Positions 19,323 through 29,001 of a stretch of DNA of 64,000 nt are shown here, piece after piece. Position 1 is the stretch's first letter; every line of letters starts with the position of its first letter. Made by a program: the position numbers and the translations under genes. This stretch comes from Aureimonas sp. AU22 (GTDB lineage Bacteria; Pseudomonadota; Alphaproteobacteria; Rhizobiales; Rhizobiaceae), in assembly GCF_001463745.1 (NCBI RefSeq), contig NZ_BBWJ01000048.1, forward strand, positions 1 to 64,000, written 5' to 3'. The notes beneath the pieces are model-generated. The model made no database searches, was not told the DNA's origin, and saw only the letters and a list, made by a program, of their open reading frames with translations.

Positions 19323-20336
19323 ATGAACGGCACTTTCATGGATTTCGGCCTCGGCAGCATCCTCGTCGTCGTGGCGGTGTTCGCAGTCCTCATCGTCCTC
19401 GCGTCCACGGTCAAGATCGTGCCGCAGGGCTACAACTACACGGTCGAGAACTTCGGCCGCTACGTGCGCACGCTGACGCCCGGTCTCAACCTGATCGTGC
19501 CCTTCGTCGAGCGCATCGGGCACAAGATGAACATGATGGAGCAGGTGCTCGACGTTCCCACGCAGGAGGTCATCACCCGCGACAACGCGTCCGTGGCCGC
19601 CGACGGGGTCGCCTTCTACCAGATCCTCGACGCGTCGGCGGCCGCCTACGAGGTGTCGAACCTGCAATATGCGATCCTCAACCTCGTGATGACCAACCTG
19701 CGTTCGGTCATGGGCTCGATGGACCTCGACGACCTCCTGTCCAACCGCGACACGATCTCCGAACGCATTCTGCGCGTGGTGGACCAGGCGGCGCACGGCT
19801 GGGGCATCAAGATCACCCGCATCGAGATCAAGGACATCAACCCGCCGAAGAACCTCGTCGATTCCATGGCCCGCCAGATGATGGCCGAGCGCGAGAAGCG
19901 CGCCGAGATCCTGGAGGCGGAAGGGGCGCGCAACGCCAAGATCCTGCGCGCCGAGGGCGAGAAGCAGTCGCAGATCCTCGAGGCCGAGGGCAAGCGCGAG
20001 GCGGCCTTCCGCGAGGCCGAGGCCCGCGAGCGGCTGGCCGAGGCCGAGGCCAAGGCGACGCAGCTCGTCTCCGAAGCCATCGCGGCGGGCGATGTGCAGG
20101 CGATCAACTACTTCATCGCCCAGAAATACACCGAAGCCCTCGCCAAGCTCGCGAGCGCGCCCAACCAGCGCGTCATCCTGATGCCGTTGGAGGCCTCGTC
20201 GCTGATCGGCTCCCTCGGTGGCATCGCGGAGCTCGCCAAGGCGAGCCTTCCCGATGCCCCGTCCCGCCCGGCGCCGCAGAAGCCCGCCTCGTCGGTCCCG
20301 AAGACAGGCGTCGTGTTTCCCCGGCCGGAGGCCTGA
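19323..20336 (+). CDS. qmcA: SPFH/band 7 membrane protein (QmcA-like)
   Basis: A 337-residue stomatin/prohibitin-family protein. One N-terminal transmembrane helix (about residues 6-28) is followed by the SPFH domain ([22 protein letters not shown], then [20 protein letters not shown]) and a long Ala/Glu-rich coiled coil (about residues 180-250) with repeats of the type ILEAEGxRxAxIL. It forms large membrane microdomain assemblies. A TTG one codon earlier is an alternative start. It overlaps the nfeD start by one base; SPFH and NfeD proteins usually act together. Confidence 0.93.
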   Translation: MNGTFMDFGLGSILVVVAVFAVLIVLASTVKIVPQGYNYTVENFGRYVRTLTPGLNLIVPFVERIGHKMNMMEQVLDVPTQEVITRDNASVAADGVAFYQILDASAAAYEVSNLQYAILNLVMTNLRSVMGSMDLDDLLSNRDTISERILRVVDQAAHGWGIKITRIEIKDINPPKNLVDSMARQMMAEREKRAEILEAEGARNAKILRAEGEKQSQILEAEGKREAAFREAEARERLAEAEAKATQLVSEAIAAGDVQAINYFIAQKYTEALAKLASAPNQRVILMPLEASSLIGSLGGIAELAKASLPDAPSRPAPQKPASSVPKTGVVFPRPEA

Positions 20337-20785
20337 TGCCGATGGGTGAACTCGTCGGCACCTATGGCTGGTGGATCCTCGGCGTCCTCCTGCTCCTCGG
20401 CGAACTCGCCCTGCCGGGCGTCTATCTCCTGTTCTTCGGGATCGGGGCCCTCGTGGTCGGCGCCAATGCCTGGGTTCTGCCCGGCCTCTCCTGGCAGAGC
20501 CAACTCATCGGGTTCGCCGTGGTCTCGGGCGTTGCGACGCTGCTCGGCCATCGCTGGTACGGGCAGCGCGCGAAGACGTCCTCGGGCGAGCCGCTCAACG
20601 ACCGCACCGCCCGGCTGATCGGCCGCCATGCGCTGGTCAGCGAGGCGATTCGGAACGGGCGTGGCCGCGTCGCGATCGAAGACGGCTGGTGGAGCGCCGA
20701 GGGACCCGACCTTCCCGTCGGCGCAAGCGTGGTGATCGAGGCGGCCAAGGGCTCGGTGCTGCAAGTACGCGCGTCGGACCCCTAG
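20336..20785 (+). CDS. NfeD-family membrane protein (short form)
   Basis: A 149-residue protein with two to three hydrophobic N-terminal segments (residues 10-75) and a C-terminal OB-fold domain (LIGRHALVSEAIRNGRGRVAIEDGWW). This is the short NfeD1b/YbbK-partner form without a protease domain. The TGATG junction couples it to qmcA. It overlaps the convergent ROK gene by four bases at the 3' ends. Confidence 0.92.
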   Translation: MPMGELVGTYGWWILGVLLLLGELALPGVYLLFFGIGALVVGANAWVLPGLSWQSQLIGFAVVSGVATLLGHRWYGQRAKTSSGEPLNDRTARLIGRHALVSEAIRNGRGRVAIEDGWWSAEGPDLPVGASVVIEAAKGSVLQVRASDP

Positions 20786-22029
20786 CGCTCGGCCAGAAGC
20801 ACGCGGTGATCGAGGAAGAACTTGGCGAAGAAGGGCAGGCTCGCCGACCCGACCTCGCGCGCCGAGCGGCCGATCGTGCCCTCGGCGACCGCCACCGGCG
20901 GCAGCCCCTGCAGGTCGATCTCCTTCAACGCCTCGCGGGTCGCCTCCGTCAGTCGCCCCCGCACGGGAGCGGGAAAGCTGCCGTCGATCACGGCCTTCTC
21001 GAAGTCGTAGACCGAGACGGCGGCGGCGATGGCATGGGCAAGGCCCTCGGCAGCCTCCGCGATCCAGGCGTCCAGAAGGTCCCCGAGACCGGTCCAGTCG
21101 GCGTCCTTGCGCCAGAGCTCGACCGCCGAGCGCCCCGCCTCCTCCACCCGGCGCTCCAGGACGTGGATCGAGGCGGCGTGGATGAGCTGATGGCGACCAC
21201 CGCCGGCCGCAGGCACCGGCATCGAGCCCAGCGCCCCCGCATTGCCGGTGCGGCCCGAGACCAGCGTCCCGTCGATCACGATGCCCCCGCCCACGAAGGC
21301 GCCGACGAAGAAATAGATGTAATCGGCGGAATCGGTGGTGCCGAAAGCCTGTTCCGCGCCGCAGGCGGCCGTGACATCGTTGGCGACATAGACGGCCTCG
21401 CCGGTCAGCGACTCGAGTTCCGCAGCGATGTCGAGATGGCGCCACTCCTCCATCTCGCCGGCCGGCGCGCCGTTCGCCTCGCCCCAGGACCAGAGCTCGA
21501 AGGGCATGCCGACGCCGAGCCCGGCGATGCGCCGGCGAAGGGCCGGGGCAAGGCTTGCGCGCAGGTCCGCGACACCCGCCTCGACGAAGGCCTGGATCTC
21601 GGCGCGGCGCGGAAAGCGATACAGGATGTCCCGGGAGTCGCGCACCTGACCGACGAAGTCCATCAGCACGATCTCGCTCGTGCGGCGCCCGAGCTTGAGC
21701 CCGAAGGAAAAGGCCCCGTCCGGATTGAGGCGCATCGGCACGGATGGTTGTCCGACGCGGCCGCGCCGCGGCTCCCCCGCCAGCACGAGCCCTTCCGCCT
21801 CCAGCGAGCGCATGATCACGGACGCCGTCTGCGGCGACAGGCCGGACAGGCGCGCGATCTGCGACTTGGCGAGTTCCCCGTGACGGCGGATCAGCGAGAG
21901 GACCGCGCGTTCGTTGTGCGCCCGAAGTCCCGCCTGATTCGATCCGCGCAGGCGCTCGTCGGTCGCCTCGCGAACGGAGCCCGCCGGCGCCTCGCCGCCG
22001 GGCAGTATCGCCTCCTCCATGCCTGTCAT
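20782..22029 (-). CDS. frcR: ROK-family repressor of the fructose-type ABC operon
   Basis: A 415-residue regulator: an N-terminal winged HTH (HGELAKSQIARLSGLSPQTASVIMRSL, near residues 48-75), then a ROK domain with the sugar-kinase-like fold (GLGVGMPFELW, FVGAFVGGGIVIDGTLVSGRTGNAGALGSM). The usual CxCGxxGC zinc motif is not evident. The divergent frcBCA genes and the synteny known from Sinorhizobium frcR-frcBCA support a role as a sugar-responsive repressor of that operon. Two ATGs three codons apart (22029, 22020) are both possible starts. Confidence 0.88.
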   Translation of the reverse strand: MTGMEEAILPGGEAPAGSVREATDERLRGSNQAGLRAHNERAVLSLIRRHGELAKSQIARLSGLSPQTASVIMRSLEAEGLVLAGEPRRGRVGQPSVPMRLNPDGAFSFGLKLGRRTSEIVLMDFVGQVRDSRDILYRFPRRAEIQAFVEAGVADLRASLAPALRRRIAGLGVGMPFELWSWGEANGAPAGEMEEWRHLDIAAELESLTGEAVYVANDVTAACGAEQAFGTTDSADYIYFFVGAFVGGGIVIDGTLVSGRTGNAGALGSMPVPAAGGGRHQLIHAASIHVLERRVEEAGRSAVELWRKDADWTGLGDLLDAWIAEAAEGLAHAIAAAVSVYDFEKAVIDGSFPAPVRGRLTEATREALKEIDLQGLPPVAVAEGTIGRSAREVGSASLPFFAKFFLDHRVLLAER

Positions 22030-22083
22030 CCTCTGGCCGTCCGGCGGGACGGCGATAGGTAACCCTTCACCACCCCCCAAAAC

Positions 22084-22122
22084 CTGTCAATAAATAAATC
22101 TCGATGAGTTATCGATTGACAG
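22084..22122. promoter_or_regulatory. Candidate FrcR operator / divergent promoter region
   Basis: CTGTCAAT (22084-22091) and its exact reverse complement ATTGACAG (22115-22122) are separated by 23 bases of AT-rich sequence containing ATCGAT. They may be two half-sites for a dimeric regulator. Each also contains TTGACA reading outward toward frcR and frcB, so they could instead be the -35 elements of the divergent promoters. The best -10 candidates on both sides are poor. Confidence 0.5.
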
Positions 22123-22225
22123 ATATTTCGCGAGGTTGTTGGATGCCTTGCGTTCGGTGTGGCCGAGGAGAGCCGCCCGACGGGACGCCATGACGGGCGT
22201 CGCATCCAGTTTCGGGAGATGGTCC

Positions 22226-23257
22226 TTGCAGCTTCGTCGATACCTCGCATCCGCCGCGCTCGGCGCACTCGGTCTCGCCGCCATGACGGCCGGTGCCTCC
22301 GCTCAGTCGCCCATGACCGTCTGCCTCATCACCAAGACGGACACCAATCCGTTCTTCGTCAAGATGAAGGAGGGCGCCGAGGCCAAGGCCAAGGAACTCG
22401 GCATCAACCTCCAGTCCTATGCGGGCCGGGTCGACGGCGACCATGACAGCCAGGTCCAGGCGATCGAGAGCTGCATCGCGGCCGGCGCCAAGGGCATCCT
22501 CATCGCGGCCTCCGACACCAAGGCGATCGTTTCCTCGGCGAAGAAGGCGCGCGACGCGGGCCTCATCGTGATCGCGCTCGACACGCCGCTGGAGCCGCTG
22601 GACGCCGCCGACGCGACCTTTGCCACCGACAACTTCGAGGCGGGCGTGCTGATCGGCCAGTGGGCCAAGGCCAAGATGGGTGCGGAGGCGGAGAGCGCGA
22701 AGATCGCCTTCCTCGACCTGACCCCGATGCAGCCTTCCGTCGCCGTGCTGCGCGACCAGGGCTTCATGCAAGGCTTCGGCATCGACGTGAAGAACAAGGA
22801 CGTGGTGGGCGACGAGGACGACGCGCGCATCGTCGGACACGACATGACCAACGGCAACGAAGAGGGCGGCCGCCAGGCCATGGAGAACCTTCTCCAGAAG
22901 GATCCGACGATCAACCTCGTCTACACCATCAACGAGCCGGCCGCGGCCGGCGCCTACGAGGCCCTCAAGGCCCTCGGCCTCGCCGGCAAGGTCACGATCG
23001 TCTCCGTCGACGGCGGCTGCCCGGGAGTCGCGAACGTCAAGGACGGCGTGATCGGCGCGACCTCCATGCAGTATCCCTTGAAGATGGCGGCCATGGGCGT
23101 CGAGGCGGTCAAGGCCTTCGCCGAAAGCGGCGCCAAGCCGCAGGCGTCCGAGGGCCTCGAGATCACCAACACGGGCGTCGACCTCGTCACCGACCAGCCG
23201 GTCGACGGCGTGAAGTCGATGGACACCGCGGCCGCCGCCAAGGCCTGCTGGGGCTGA
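22226..23257 (+). CDS. frcB: Fructose/ribose-type ABC transporter substrate-binding protein
   Basis: A 343-residue periplasmic sugar-binding protein (type I fold, PF13407). It has a signal peptide ending GASA, then [68 protein letters not shown] and [15 protein letters not shown]. The preferred start is TTG at 22226 ([16 protein letters not shown]), preceded by GGGAGA. An in-frame ATG at 22190 would add 12 residues and weaken the signal peptide. First gene of frcBCA; a strong hairpin follows it. Confidence 0.93.
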   Translation: MQLRRYLASAALGALGLAAMTAGASAQSPMTVCLITKTDTNPFFVKMKEGAEAKAKELGINLQSYAGRVDGDHDSQVQAIESCIAAGAKGILIAASDTKAIVSSAKKARDAGLIVIALDTPLEPLDAADATFATDNFEAGVLIGQWAKAKMGAEAESAKIAFLDLTPMQPSVAVLRDQGFMQGFGIDVKNKDVVGDEDDARIVGHDMTNGNEEGGRQAMENLLQKDPTINLVYTINEPAAAGAYEALKALGLAGKVTIVSVDGGCPGVANVKDGVIGATSMQYPLKMAAMGVEAVKAFAESGAKPQASEGLEITNTGVDLVTDQPVDGVKSMDTAAAAKACWG

Positions 23258-23267
23258 CAGCATCGGG

Positions 23268-23297
23268 AAAACGGGAAGCCTTCGGGCTTCCCGTTTT
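23268..23297 (+). terminator. Intercistronic hairpin between frcB and frcC
   Basis: A perfect 10-bp stem, ACGGGAAGCC (23271-23280) with GGCTTCCCGT (23285-23294), capped by a TTCG tetraloop; flanking A and T tracts extend it and TTTTCGTTT follows. It probably acts as a partial terminator and an mRNA 3' stabiliser, giving more binding protein than membrane components. Confidence 0.85.
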
Positions 23298-23421
23298 CGT
23301 TTCACGCCGTCCCAGACCACCCCACAACGATCGGGCCGCTCGCCATAGGGCGCCCGGCGTGTCCATCAGGCGCACCGCCGGCGCCAGAACCGGCCGAGAA
23401 GCCCCCGGGAGGCCTCGTTCC

Positions 23422-24497
23422 ATGAGCGAAACCACGTCTAGCAAGGGCAGCGACTTCGAATCCGGCCTCGCCAAGAGCGATACGCGCGTCGCCGACTTCT
23501 CCGGCCATGGCCGGACGCCGCTTCAGCATCTCCAGCATTTCCTGCACGGCAACCCGACCATGGTGCCGATCATCGTCCTGCTCTTCGGCATCATGGTGTT
23601 CGGCCTCCTGATCGGCCAGCGGTTCTTCAACGCCTTCACGATGACGCTGATCCTGCAGCAGGTGGCGATCGTCGGCATCGTCGGCGTGGCGCAGACGCTG
23701 ATCATCCTGACCGCGGGCATCGACCTTTCGGTCGGCGCGATCATGGTCCTGTCCTCCGTGATCATGGGCAATCTCGCCGTGATGAACGGCGTGCCCGCCC
23801 CGATCGCGATCCTCGTCGGCTTCGCGGTGGGAACGCTGTGCGGGGCGATCAACGGCGTCCTCGTCGCCAAGGTTCGCCTGCCGCCCTTCATCGTGACGCT
23901 CGGCATGTGGTTCGTCTACGAGGCGGTCAACTTCATCTACACCCAGAACGCCACGATCCGGGCGCAGGACGTGACGGCCGAAGCGCCCCTCCTTCAGTTC
24001 CTCGGCAACACGTTCCAGCTCGGCGGCGCCGTCTTCACCTACGCCGTCGTCAGCGTGCTCATCCTGGTCGCGCTCTTCTACTACGTCCTGAACTACACCG
24101 CCTGGGGCCGGCACGTTTACGCCATCGGCGACGACGAGGACGCCGCGCGCCTGTCGGGCATCCGCTCCAACAAGGTGCTGATCTCGGTCTATGCGGTGTC
24201 GGGCCTCATCTGCGCCTTCGCCGGCTGGGCGCTCATCGGGCGCATCGGCTCGGTTTCTCCGACCTCAGGCTACGAGGCCAACATCCAGGCCATCACCGCG
24301 GTGGTGATCGGCGGCACCTCGCTCTTCGGCGGCCGCGGCTCGGTGCTCGGCACGCTGGTCGGCGCCCTCATCGTCGGCGTCTTCGCCATGGGCCTGCGCA
24401 TCTACGGCACCGACCCTCAGTGGACGCGCCTCACCGTCGGCGCCCTCATCATCCTGGCCGTCGCGGCCGACCAGTGGATCAGAAAGGTCTCGGCGTA

Positions 24498-24498
<1 letters not shown>
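23422..24498 (+). CDS. frcC: Fructose/ribose-type ABC transporter permease
   Basis: A 358-residue inner-membrane permease of the RbsC/FrcC family (BPD_transp_2), with about ten hydrophobic segments. Diagnostic stretches are TLIILTAGIDLSVGAIMVLSS, LPPFIVTLGMW and ITAVVIGGTSLFGGRGSVLGTLVGA. A cytoplasmic N-terminal extension of about 45 residues (MSETTSSKGSDFESGL) precedes the first helix. The stop overlaps the frcA start (TAATG). Confidence 0.95.
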
Positions 24499-25289
<791 letters not shown>

Positions 25290-25315
25290 CGACGGGATCT
25301 TCCCCAACTGCCTGC

Positions 25316-25343
25316 GAAGCCGGCTCCTCACCGAGCCGGCTTC
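25316..25343 (+). terminator. Intrinsic terminator after frcA
   Basis: GAAGCCGGCTC (25316-25326) pairs perfectly with GAGCCGGCTTC (25333-25343); the tail is GTTCGTTTC. Confidence 0.82.
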
Positions 25344-25423
25344 GTTCGTTTCGGGGTTCGGGCGGTTGACTTCGGGTTCGCGGAACCGAGCTTCCCGGCG
25401 AAGGACCGATGGGAGCCCCAGCG

Positions 25424-26155
25424 ATGACCGAGCGCTTCGACCTCTACTATTGGCCCGGCCTTCAGGGCCGCGGCGAGTTTCCGCGCCTCGTCCTGGAAGC
25501 GGCGGAAGCCCCCTATCGCGACATGGGCCGCCTGGACGAAGCGGAAGGCGGCGGCGTTTCGGCGATGATGGCGATCCTGGAGACGGGCATCGGCGGACGC
25601 ATCCCCTTCGCGCCGCCCTTCCTCGTCGAGGACGATCGGCTCGTGGCACAGGCCGCCGAGGTCTCGGCCCATCTCGGCGAACGGCTGGGCCTTGCACCGC
25701 AGGCGGAAGCCGACCGCCTCTTCGCCCGCACAATCGCGCTCACCACCGCGGACCTCGTGGCGGAAGCGCATGACACGCACCATCCGGTCGGCACCGGTCT
25801 CTACTACGACGATCAGAAGCCGGAAGCGCGGCGGCGCTCGGAGGAGTTCCGGCGCGAGCGGATGCCGAAGTTTCTCGGCTGGTACGAGCGTCTTCTGTCG
25901 GCAAACCCGAGCGGCTTTCTCGTCGGCGATCGCCTGACCTATGTCGATCTCGGCCTGTTCCAAATCGTCGAAGGCCTGCGCTACGCCTTTCCCCGGCGCA
26001 TGGCGGCGATCGAGGCGAACTATCCGCGCGTCCTCGCCCTGCACGACCGCGTGGCAGCCCATCCACCGGTCGCCCGGTATCTCGCGAGCCCGCGCCGCCT
26101 CGCCTTCAACGAAGACGGGATCTTTCGGCATTATCCCGAGCTCGACGGCGCGTGA
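25424..26155 (+). CDS. Glutathione S-transferase family protein
   Basis: About 243 residues. The N-terminal thioredoxin-like domain starts FDLYYWPGLQGRGEFPRLVLEAA, with the Tyr of YYWPG in the usual catalytic position, as in sigma/alpha-type GSTs. An all-helical C-terminal domain follows (GDRLTYVDLGLFQIVEGLRYAFP). It resembles the eukaryote-like glutathione S-transferases found in rhizobia. An ATG five codons upstream (25409) is possible. It lies between two terminators, so it is transcribed alone. Confidence 0.85.
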   Translation: MTERFDLYYWPGLQGRGEFPRLVLEAAEAPYRDMGRLDEAEGGGVSAMMAILETGIGGRIPFAPPFLVEDDRLVAQAAEVSAHLGERLGLAPQAEADRLFARTIALTTADLVAEAHDTHHPVGTGLYYDDQKPEARRRSEEFRRERMPKFLGWYERLLSANPSGFLVGDRLTYVDLGLFQIVEGLRYAFPRRMAAIEANYPRVLALHDRVAAHPPVARYLASPRRLAFNEDGIFRHYPELDGA

Positions 26156-26183
26156 GCGGCCGAACGAACCGCTCCAAGTCATG

Positions 26184-26215
26184 AAAAAAGGGCGGCGGCA
26201 TCGCTGCCGCCGCCC
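26184..26215 (-). terminator. Terminator for the minus-strand transglycosylase
   Basis: GGGCGGCGGCA (26190-26200) pairs perfectly with TGCCGCCGCCC (26205-26215), loop TCGC. On the minus strand six U residues follow (26184-26189). It also separates the convergent GST gene. Confidence 0.9.
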
Positions 26216-26258
26216 TGTCCGATCGAAAGGCCGATGCCGCCGCGGCGGCAGGTTCGTA

Positions 26259-27074
26259 TCAGTTGGCGAGCTTCGAGGCGAAGAGCGCGAGGCCCTGCTG
26301 GTAGACGGTCGCGCGGTTCCAGTCGACGAGGCGCGCGAAGTTCGGCTCGCCCGGGCCGTAGCCGGCGCCGGCCACCCAGCCGTGCTGCTTCAGGAAGTTG
26401 GCGGTCGAGGCCAGGACGTCGGCCTTCGAGCGGATCAGGTCGCGTCGGCCGTCGCCGTCGAAGTCCACGGCATAGCGCAGGTAGTTCTTGGCGAGGAACT
26501 GCGTCTGGCCGATCTCGCCGGCCCAGGCGCCCTTCATGTCGGCGGCGCGCTTGTCGCCCCGGTCCACGATCTCCAGCGCTGCCATCAGCTCCTCGGTGAA
26601 GAAGTCCGAGCGGCGGCAGTCGTAGGAAAGAGTCGCGAGCGAACGGAAGATGTTCATGTTGCCGGAATTGGAACCGAAGCCCGTTTCCATGCCCCAGATC
26701 GCCACCAGGATCTCCTTCTGGACACCGTAGCGCTGCTCGATGCGGTTCAGGAGGTCGCGGTTCTGCGCGATGATGCCCTTGCCCTTCTTGACGAAGGACG
26801 CCGGGGCCCGACGCTCCATGAAGGCGTCGAGCGACAGCTTGAAGCTCTTCTGGTTGCGATCGAGGCTGATGACCTTGGGGTCGTAGCTGACGTTGCCGAG
26901 CGCCGTCTGGAGCGTGTTCTGCGAAATGCCGCTGGCCGCTGCCCGGGATTTGAAGCTTTCCAGCCACGGTCCGAAGCCCGCCGAGGAATTGCCGCAGCTC
27001 TGGGCGAGCGCCGGCGCGGCGAAGGTGAGAGCGGCAGCGGCGAGCGCCGCCCGAAGAAGCGGGAGTCTGCTCAT
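26259..27074 (-). CDS. Lytic murein transglycosylase (MltB-like), short form
   Basis: A 271-residue secreted enzyme: signal peptide MSRLPLLRAALAAAALTFAA ending APALA, then an SLT family 3 domain with catalytic Glu in IWGMETGFG (E130), IGQTQFLAKNYLRYAVDFDG and a C-terminal cap. Unlike the enzyme at 12259 it has no peptidoglycan-binding domain. The frame opens further upstream, but only the ATG at 27074 yields a signal peptide. The two paralogues share the same reaction and probably differ in localisation on the sacculus. Confidence 0.92.
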   Translation of the reverse strand: MSRLPLLRAALAAAALTFAAPALAQSCGNSSAGFGPWLESFKSRAAASGISQNTLQTALGNVSYDPKVISLDRNQKSFKLSLDAFMERRAPASFVKKGKGIIAQNRDLLNRIEQRYGVQKEILVAIWGMETGFGSNSGNMNIFRSLATLSYDCRRSDFFTEELMAALEIVDRGDKRAADMKGAWAGEIGQTQFLAKNYLRYAVDFDGDGRRDLIRSKADVLASTANFLKQHGWVAGAGYGPGEPNFARLVDWNRATVYQQGLALFASKLAN

Positions 27075-27362
27075 GCGATGGTCCCCTTGGGTTCTGGTCC
27101 GCCGCCCCCTCGAAGGGCAGGTCCGGCTGTTGGTCGTGCGTGGTCGCGCGGAGCCCGGAAAGGCACCACCGTCGATTGATTCTTTGGCCTTAAACAACAA
27201 CAAAGCGTTTGCGAAGAGGCGTTCCCAGCCGGTTTCGCATCCGGCGCAAGTCGATTGCGCTCACGCTTTCGCGAGGCGGCCCGGACGAACCGGGGTGGTC
27301 AGCTGGGGAGCACCGACTTATCCTTCCGCGTAAGCCCCCCGCTTCTGCCAGAAAGTCTGCCG

Positions 27363-27692
27363 ATGTTCATCGCCATGAACCGCTTCAAGGTCCTTCCCGA
27401 CGCCGCACAGGAGTTCGAAACGCTCTGGGCGAACCGCGAGACGCATCTGCACACCGTCCCCGGCTTCCAGGAGTTCCATATGCTGAAGGGGCCCGAGCGC
27501 GAGGATCACCGGCTCTACGCGTCGCACACGATCTGGGCGAGCCGGGACGCCTTCGAGGGCTGGACGCGCTCGGAAGCGTTCCGCGCGGCCCATCGCGGCG
27601 CGGGCGGCACGCGCCCGCTCTATCTCGGCCATCCGGAGTTCGAAGGGTTCGAGGTGATCCAGACCGTGGACGCTCGGGGGCAGCGCAGCTAG
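27363..27692 (+). CDS. IsdG-type haem-degrading monooxygenase
   Basis: A 109-residue ferredoxin-like ABM-domain protein (MFIAMNRFKVLPDAAQEFE). The three residues that define IsdG-type haem oxygenases are in place: N6, W67 and H77. Homologues in rhizobia (HmuQ/HmuD) open haem to biliverdin-like products and release iron. No haem uptake gene is adjacent, and no clear iron-responsive operator was seen upstream. It is convergent with sqdB. Confidence 0.85.
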   Translation: MFIAMNRFKVLPDAAQEFETLWANRETHLHTVPGFQEFHMLKGPEREDHRLYASHTIWASRDAFEGWTRSEAFRAAHRGAGGTRPLYLGHPEFEGFEVIQTVDARGQRS

Positions 27693-27703
27693 TTAGCGCC
27701 GCC

Positions 27704-28882
27704 CTATTCGGCCGCGATCGGCTTCACCCAGAGCGAGGAACACACGATCCGGCTGGTGTCGCAGCGGTCCTTGTGGCGCTCTGCGATGTGGACGACCTCC
27801 TCCATCAACCCGTCGGACAGGCGGGTCGGCTGGAGGCCGAGCCCGATCAGCGAATCGTTGGCGACCACGAGATCGTTCTCGGCCATTTCCTTGCGCGGAT
27901 TGTCGAGATGCTCGACCGGCACGCCGGTCATGCGCGACACCATCTGCGCGAGGTCGCGTACCCGGTGGGTCTCGGTCATCTGGTTCATGATCCGGACGCG
28001 CTCGCCGCGCTCCGGCGGTGCCTGGATGGCGAGCGCGATGCAGCGAACCGTGTCGCGGATGTGGATGAAGGCGCGCGTCTGGCCGCCCGTGCCGTGGACG
28101 GTGAGCGGGTGGCCGATGGCGGCCTGCGCCAGGAAGCGGTTGAGCACGGTGCCGTAGTCGCCATCGTAGTCGAAGCGATTGACCAGGCGCTCGTCGAGAT
28201 CGGTCTCCGGGGTCGAGGTCCCCCAGACGATGCCCTGGTGAAGATCGGTGATCTTCAAACCGTCATTCTTGGCGTAGTACAGGAAGAGAAGCTGATCGAG
28301 GGTCTTCGTCATATGGTAGATCGAGCCGGGATCCACCGGGTACAGGATCTCGACATGGGCCTCGGCGCCCGCCGAGCGGAGCGTCGCGTCGATGTATCCT
28401 TCGGGGATCGTCATGCCCTTGGTCTTGCCGTAGCCATAGACGCCCATCGTGCCGAGATGGACGAGATGGGCCTCCGGACAGGCCTCCACCATGGCGCAGA
28501 GCACGGCGGACGTCGCGTTGACGTTGTTGTCCACCGTGTAGCGCTTGTGCCAGGGCGACTTCATCGAATACGGCGCGGCGCGCTGCTCGGCGAAATGGAC
28601 GATGGCGTCCGGCGCGACCTCGCGGAACAGCGCCTCCAGCCGGTCGTAGTCCTTGGCGACGTCGAGCTCGACGAAGTCGATCGGGGTGTTGCGCGTCTCG
28701 CGCCAGGCCTGCAGCCGCTCGTCGATGGAGCGGATGGGCGTCAGGCTGGAAACGCCGAGCTCCTCGTCGGTCCGACGCCGAACCAGGTTGTCGACGATGG
28801 TCACATGGTGCCCTTCGGCCGACAGGTGGAGGGACGTCGCCCATCCGCAGAACCCGTCGCCACCCAGAACAATCACCTTCAT
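27704..28882 (-). CDS. sqdB: UDP-sulfoquinovose synthase (SqdB/SQD1)
   Basis: A 392-residue extended SDR. The NAD loop is VLGGDGFCGWA (residues 5-15). VDNLVRRRTDEELGVSSLTPI and HFAEQRAAPYSMKS are SQD1 signatures, and the catalytic Tyr/Lys pair is in IYHMTKTLDQLL. The enzyme joins sulfite to UDP-glucose for the sulfolipid SQDG. The start is the ATG at 28882; the longer frame covers the divergent promoter. The paired GT4 gene faces the other way, supporting a glycolipid pathway. Confidence 0.92.
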   Translation of the reverse strand: MKVIVLGGDGFCGWATSLHLSAEGHHVTIVDNLVRRRTDEELGVSSLTPIRSIDERLQAWRETRNTPIDFVELDVAKDYDRLEALFREVAPDAIVHFAEQRAAPYSMKSPWHKRYTVDNNVNATSAVLCAMVEACPEAHLVHLGTMGVYGYGKTKGMTIPEGYIDATLRSAGAEAHVEILYPVDPGSIYHMTKTLDQLLFLYYAKNDGLKITDLHQGIVWGTSTPETDLDERLVNRFDYDGDYGTVLNRFLAQAAIGHPLTVHGTGGQTRAFIHIRDTVRCIALAIQAPPERGERVRIMNQMTETHRVRDLAQMVSRMTGVPVEHLDNPRKEMAENDLVVANDSLIGLGLQPTRLSDGLMEEVVHIAERHKDRCDTSRIVCSSLWVKPIAAE

Positions 28883-28958
28883 GCGGACATCACTTTCGTC
28901 TCGTGGCGCGCCCCGGCGCGCCCAGTCAAGGCAAGCTCTATCATCGTGAAAAGCTTTC

Positions 28959-28979
28959 GGAAACGGCGCTTCCGTTTCC
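28959..28979. repeat. Perfect inverted repeat between sqdB and the GT4 gene
   Basis: GGAAACGG (28959-28966) and CCGTTTCC (28972-28979) flank a five-base loop, 22 bases before the glycosyltransferase ATG. It could be an operator controlling both divergent genes or a leader hairpin affecting translation of the glycosyltransferase. Confidence 0.5.
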
Positions 28980-29001
28980 CGGGGTTGGGGGAAGTCGAAA
29001 C

